The notes under the pieces were generated by a model, which had not been told where the DNA came from, ran no database searches, and worked only from the letters and a program-made list of their open reading frames with translations. Positions 14,913 to 18,421 of a stretch of 18,421 nt of DNA are shown here, one piece after another; the stretch's first letter is position 1, and every line of letters begins with the position of its first letter. The stretch spans positions 17,914 through 36,334 of the forward strand of contig DGFM01000021.1 of NCBI GenBank assembly GCA_002391675.1, in the 5' to 3' direction. The stretch comes from Cloacimonetes bacterium UBA3900 (GTDB lineage Bacteria > Cloacimonadota > Cloacimonadia > Cloacimonadales > Cloacimonadaceae). Both the position numbers and the translations under genes were made by a program.

Positions 14913-16622
14913 TCAAGGCAGGTTCCAGGGACAGCGATACAGCCATTCATCGGGGCTGAAATGCTCTTTCAGATGCTCATGCAGCATCTCTTCGGGCGGG
15001 TTGTTGCGGGCGGCCAGCCTGGTGAGGGTGCTTGAAAAACCTTGCTCTCTGAGCAGTTCAAAAAACGATACTTTATATGGATAATGCACCACCCCATAAT
15101 CTGTTATCTTGGCCATTGCCGCTGCTTTCCTGATGGCGTCATCTTGATTGCCGATGGCGTCTATCAGCTTGAGTTTGAGGGCGTCTTCAGCGCTGAACAC
15201 CCTCCCTTCTGCCAGGGCCGGAATCTCTTCCATGGGTATCTTGCGTGAGTCTGAGACGCGTTGTTTAAATTCCGTATATACAGCCGCAGAGCTCTGTTTG
15301 AGCGCATCGAGCACCGCTGGCTGGTATGTGTTAAAAAGTTCGATTGCGCCGGCGTATTTGCCATAGCGCAAGGTTTGGCTGCGCAGGCCCAGCTTGTCGC
15401 CCAGTTCCTTGGTCTCGGGCACGGCCGAGATCACGCCGATAGAGCCGGTGATGCAAGCCGGATCAGCCATGATATAATCTGCTGCGCAGGAGATGTAATA
15501 GCCTCCGCTGGCAGCAGTTCCGCCCATCCAAACCACCAGCGGATACTTCTTCTTCAGCTCCATGAACCGCTGGTAGATAAATTCACTTTCCAGGGCAGAA
15601 CCACCCGGGCTGTTCACTCTGAGCACCACTGCCTTGATGCTCTTGTCGGCTTCCAAATCCTTGAGGCTGCGCTCGAGTTTGGTCAGCGAGATGCTGTTTT
15701 GCGTGTATTCGCCGGAGCTCCTGATATCTCCTATCAGGTTGATCACAGCCACGTTTTGGCCTTTGCGCAGCTTGAGGGCGGGCTTGTAGTCGCTGATGCG
15801 CAAGGCCTTGTCTTCCGTGATGCCAAAGTGTTGCTTGAAGGCGCCATAGCTGCTCAGCTTGTCCACCAAACCATAGCTGACAGCCTTTTCGCCGGTGATA
15901 AACAGCTCTTCCCGTTCTTCATAGATGCTCCTCACCTGCTCGGTCGTGATCTTACGCCTGGATGCCACCAGGTCTATGATCATGTCATAGCGAGACTTCA
16001 GCACCTTCTCGAGGTTCTCTTTGGTTCCGGGCGAAAGGTCGGTTCTGGTAAAAGGTTCACCCGCACCCTTGAATTCACCTTCCTGCATCACGTGCATCTT
16101 GATTCCCAGCTTCTGCAGCGCTTCTTTGTAAAAGAGGACGTTGGCGCTCACTCCATCCAGCATGATGCCGCCGGAAGCAGTTGGGTTCAACCAGATGCTG
16201 TCTGCATAGGCGGCCAAAAGATAGTCACCCTGCCCCATCATTTCACCATAGGCCAGCACCGGCTTCCCGGCTTGCTTGAAATGATCGAGCGCCCGGCCTA
16301 CTTCACTGAGGTTGGGCATATTGATCTGCAGGGCGGTGGATTTGATAAAGATGCCGCGGATGCGCCTGTCACGTGATGCAGCCCTGATCTTATCTGCCAA
16401 TTCACGGCTGCTGTTTGAGCTCAGGTCGATAAATCTCGGTGCGTTTAATTCTGAATAATCCGCCACGTTTCCGCTAAGGTCCAACGCCAGCCACGCATTG
16501 GAGGGCACGGTTGCAGCAAAGTTCAGCTTGCGGTAGGTGAGCCCAAAGCTGAGCGCAAATACGATGACAAGGACTATAGGAAACACCAAACAGCCTATCA
16601 GGATGGTTTTTTTGTTCTTCAT
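14913..16622 (-). CDS. sppA: Signal peptide peptidase SppA, 67K (two-domain) type
   Basis: A membrane-bound serine/lysine protease that degrades signal peptides left in the inner membrane. The 569-residue product has one N-terminal membrane segment (about 7-29) and two tandem S49 domains. The catalytic Lys185 lies in the first (EGEFKGAGEPF) and the nucleophile Ser372 in the second (GGTAASGGYY), which also has the oxyanion region VNSPGG. This arrangement matches E. coli SppA (618 residues), in which each active site is built from two neighbouring subunits. ATG 16622 has GAGG ten bases upstream on the minus strand. Together with lepB at the other end of the window, it covers both steps of signal-peptide handling, though on opposite strands. 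Confidence 0.92.
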   Translation of the reverse strand: MKNKKTILIGCLVFPIVLVIVFALSFGLTYRKLNFAATVPSNAWLALDLSGNVADYSELNAPRFIDLSSNSSRELADKIRAASRDRRIRGIFIKSTALQINMPNLSEVGRALDHFKQAGKPVLAYGEMMGQGDYLLAAYADSIWLNPTASGGIMLDGVSANVLFYKEALQKLGIKMHVMQEGEFKGAGEPFTRTDLSPGTKENLEKVLKSRYDMIIDLVASRRKITTEQVRSIYEEREELFITGEKAVSYGLVDKLSSYGAFKQHFGITEDKALRISDYKPALKLRKGQNVAVINLIGDIRSSGEYTQNSISLTKLERSLKDLEADKSIKAVVLRVNSPGGSALESEFIYQRFMELKKKYPLVVWMGGTAASGGYYISCAADYIMADPACITGSIGVISAVPETKELGDKLGLRSQTLRYGKYAGAIELFNTYQPAVLDALKQSSAAVYTEFKQRVSDSRKIPMEEIPALAEGRVFSAEDALKLKLIDAIGNQDDAIRKAAAMAKITDYGVVHYPYKVSFFELLREQGFSSTLTRLAARNNPPEEMLHEHLKEHFSPDEWLYRCPWNLP

Positions 16623-16729
16623 TTTGATTTTACCTCAAAGGTTTGGATATAAGGTTGGGAGATCCCACTCATCAGGGTGGAAAAACACTGTTTACCCTTG
16701 CAAATTAAGGCTTCTTTCGACCGTAAAAG

Positions 16730-16823
16730 TGGCGGAGATGCTGGGATTCGAACCCAGGGTACGCGTTTTGCACATACACACGATTTCCAATCGTGCTCCT
16801 TCAGCCAGCTCGGACACATCTCC
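16730..16823 (-). tRNA. tRNA-Ser, anticodon GGA
   Basis: Read on the minus strand, all arms fold. The acceptor stem is GGAGATG with CATCTCC, then T8-G9, a D arm closed by TCC/GGA, and anticodon stem CACGA/TCGTG around loop TTGGAAA (anticodon GGA, reading UCC and UCU). The 21-base variable arm has a seven-pair stem (GTATGTG with CGCGTAC, including G-U pairs), as expected for a class II tRNA-Ser. The T arm is CTGGG TTCGAAT CCCAG, and the discriminator is G. The 3' CCA is encoded in the DNA (16730-16732). Confidence 0.96.
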
Positions 16824-16837
16824 GCAGGGCTGTGCTC

Positions 16838-16866
16838 AATGAATTTGCAGGGGCGGTTTTTGTCAA
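16838..16866 (-). promoter_or_regulatory. Candidate promoter for tRNA-Ser
   Basis: On the minus strand a perfect TTGACA (16866-16861) is followed after exactly 17 bases by TTCATT (16843-16838), a weak -10 match (3 of 6). Transcription would begin a few bases before the tRNA 5' end at 16823. The site lies between the purH stop and the tRNA, so the tRNA, and perhaps sppA and rng, can be made independently of purH. Confidence 0.4.
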
Positions 16867-16871
16867 ACATA

Positions 16872-18419
16872 TTAATGCCTGAAATGCCTGACACCCGTAA
16901 AAACCATGGCTATATCAAGCTCATTGCAGGCTTGAATAATCTCGTCATCCGCCTTGGAACCACCGGGCTGAATGATGGCTCTCACGCCTGCCCGATACAG
17001 CACATCCACGGAATCACGATAGGGGAAAAAGCCATCTGAGGCACACACCGCAGAGCTGAGATCGTGCCCAAACTTCTTCGCTTTCCAGATTGCGATTTCC
17101 GCAGCATCCACGCGGCTGGTCTGCCCCATGCCCAAGCCCAAAGTCTGATCTTTACCGGTGAGGGCAATGGCATTGGAACGCAGCTGCGACACCACCTTCC
17201 AGCCCCAGATCAACGCCTCAAACTGATCTGAAGAAGGTTTCTCACGCGTCACCACTTTCCAATTTGAATAATCTTCACCGATCAGGTCCCACTCCTGCGC
17301 CAAAAGGCCCCACCACATGGTTCTGAATTCATATGGATGAGCGGGTTTTACCAGCAGTTGCGGATCGTATTGGATCAGACGCCTGTTTTTCTTTTTCACC
17401 AAAACTTCCAGCACGCCCGGCTCATAATCCGGAGCGATGATGATCTCGGTGAAGATGCTGTTGATACACACCGCCGTTTCCAGATCCAGGGGCCGGTTTA
17501 CCGCCACGATACCGCCGAAGGGCGAGATGTTATCCGCTGCAAATGCTTTGCGATATGCTTCAGCCAGCTTGTCTGCACTGCCCACGCCGCAGGGAGTCGT
17601 GTGTTTGGTGATCACCACCGTGGGTTCCTCAAAGAGGCGCACCATTTTCAGCGAGGAGTCGATATCCAGGATGTTATTGAACGACAGTTCCTTGCCGTGC
17701 AGGCACTTCCAGCCTTCTTTGCGGTCTACGTAAAGTCCGGCGTTTTGATGCGGGTTTTCGCCATAGCGCAGCTTCTGGTTTAGCGTGAAAGAAAGGTCCA
17801 GGCTATGCGGCATCTCGGTGCTGGGAGCGGTATCCAGATGATGTTCTGAGAGGTAATCCATGATCTGAAAATCGTAGGCAGAGCTCAGCTCAAAAGCCTT
17901 GTGTGCCAGATACAATCTCCATGCTTCCGGCACGCCTGCTTCGCTTTCCATCATCTCTAAGGTGGGCGGATAATCCAGGGGATCGGTGAGCACCAGCACG
18001 TGGCGATAGTTCTTGGCTGCGGCACGGATCATGGCCGGCCCGCCGATATCAATGTTTTCGATGATCAGGTTGTGGTCTCCCCTGTTTTCGATGCGTTTTT
18101 GCGCAAAGGGATAGAGGTTTACCACCACCACGTCGATCTGTCCAATTCCCTTGTCTTTAAGGGTTTGCACGTGCGCAGGATCGTCTCTGTCTGCCAAAAT
18201 CCCGCCATGAATCACCGGATGCAGAGTCTTGACCCTGCCATCCAAAATCTCTTCAAAACCGGTGACGTCCGACACTTCCACCAATTGATTGCAAAACTTC
18301 TTCAGGTGCCGGGCCGTGTTGGAGGTGGAAAGGATGGTATAGCCCTGCTTTTCCAGCGCCATAGCCAAGGTCTCCACGTTTGTCTTGTCACTCAACGAGA
18401 ATAATGCGTATCTCTTCAT
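16872..18419 (-). CDS. purH: Bifunctional AICAR formyltransferase / IMP cyclohydrolase
   Basis: A cytoplasmic enzyme for the last two steps of IMP synthesis: formyl transfer from 10-formyltetrahydrofolate to AICAR, then ring closure. The N-terminal MGS-like cyclohydrolase domain (about 1-195) shows RVKTLHPVIHGG and NIDIGGPAMIRAAAKN. The C-terminal transformylase domain shows LRYGENPHQ, then Lys272-His273 in ITKHTTPCGVG, matching the catalytic Lys266-His267 of E. coli. The end reads IIQPGGSKADDEII and RHFRH. Its 515 residues match the normal length (529 in E. coli). The gene is complete, but its start is two bases from the window edge, so its ribosome-binding site and promoter cannot be seen. 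No other purine genes are present here. Confidence 0.95.
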   Translation of the reverse strand: MKRYALFSLSDKTNVETLAMALEKQGYTILSTSNTARHLKKFCNQLVEVSDVTGFEEILDGRVKTLHPVIHGGILADRDDPAHVQTLKDKGIGQIDVVVVNLYPFAQKRIENRGDHNLIIENIDIGGPAMIRAAAKNYRHVLVLTDPLDYPPTLEMMESEAGVPEAWRLYLAHKAFELSSAYDFQIMDYLSEHHLDTAPSTEMPHSLDLSFTLNQKLRYGENPHQNAGLYVDRKEGWKCLHGKELSFNNILDIDSSLKMVRLFEEPTVVITKHTTPCGVGSADKLAEAYRKAFAADNISPFGGIVAVNRPLDLETAVCINSIFTEIIIAPDYEPGVLEVLVKKKNRRLIQYDPQLLVKPAHPYEFRTMWWGLLAQEWDLIGEDYSNWKVVTREKPSSDQFEALIWGWKVVSQLRSNAIALTGKDQTLGLGMGQTSRVDAAEIAIWKAKKFGHDLSSAVCASDGFFPYRDSVDVLYRAGVRAIIQPGGSKADDEIIQACNELDIAMVFTGVRHFRH

Positions 18420-18421
18420 TT

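Noticed and set aside
15261..16376. 371-codon plus-strand frame inside sppA
   Set aside because: It lies opposite conserved SppA domains including both catalytic residues; no independent evidence for coding.
16640..16690. Terminator between the tRNA and sppA
   Set aside because: Only a four-pair stem (CCAC/GTGG) is visible, and no T-run follows it on the minus strand.
16732..16825. tRNA boundaries with acceptor stem GCGGAGA / TCTCCGC
   Set aside because: This pairing is possible but leaves 11 bases before TCCGAG; shifting by two gives the standard seven-pair stem, T8-G9, G discriminator and an encoded CCA.

Overview
The window is a compact, roughly 50% GC bacterial chromosome segment from a diderm (Gram-negative-type) organism. 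Evidence for an outer membrane is a large protein ending in an outer-membrane beta-barrel, an MCE lipid-transport protein, a periplasmic signal-peptide protein and a lipoprotein metal receptor. The 416-residue protein at 4159-5409 belongs to a family I associate with Bacteroidota and relatives. With the protease-propeller-barrel fusion and the style of the repeats, this suggests the FCB group, most plausibly Cloacimonadota. That placement is inference, not something the sequence proves.

Layout. Positions 1-720 carry no credible gene. About 53-688 is a mosaic of nested inverted repeats, three-base-loop palindromes, heptamer and nonamer tandem repeats, and a twice-used composite cassette. A tightly packed plus-strand block then runs from 721 to 13299 with ten genes: lepB, hemW, cca, an unrecognised periplasmic protein, an MCE protein, a 1009-residue metalloprotease/beta-propeller/outer-membrane barrel, pepA, and a znuA-znuC-znuB-type metal ABC transporter. 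Most junctions overlap or lie within 20 bases. The largest gap is 56 bases, before pepA, where a second promoter is possible. A strong bidirectional hairpin terminator at 13303-13345 separates this block from a convergent minus-strand block, read from right to left: purH, tRNA-Ser(GGA), sppA and rng.

How the genes work together. lepB (signal-peptide cleavage), sppA (signal-peptide digestion), the MCE protein, the periplasmic protein and the barrel fusion all act in the cell envelope. cca, rng and tRNA-Ser belong to RNA maturation. hemW handles heme, purH completes IMP synthesis, and pepA with the metal importer links peptide turnover by a metalloenzyme to zinc or manganese supply. The most interesting parts are the repeat mosaic and the three-gene envelope cluster at 4159-9338, which may be an uncharacterised trans-envelope module.
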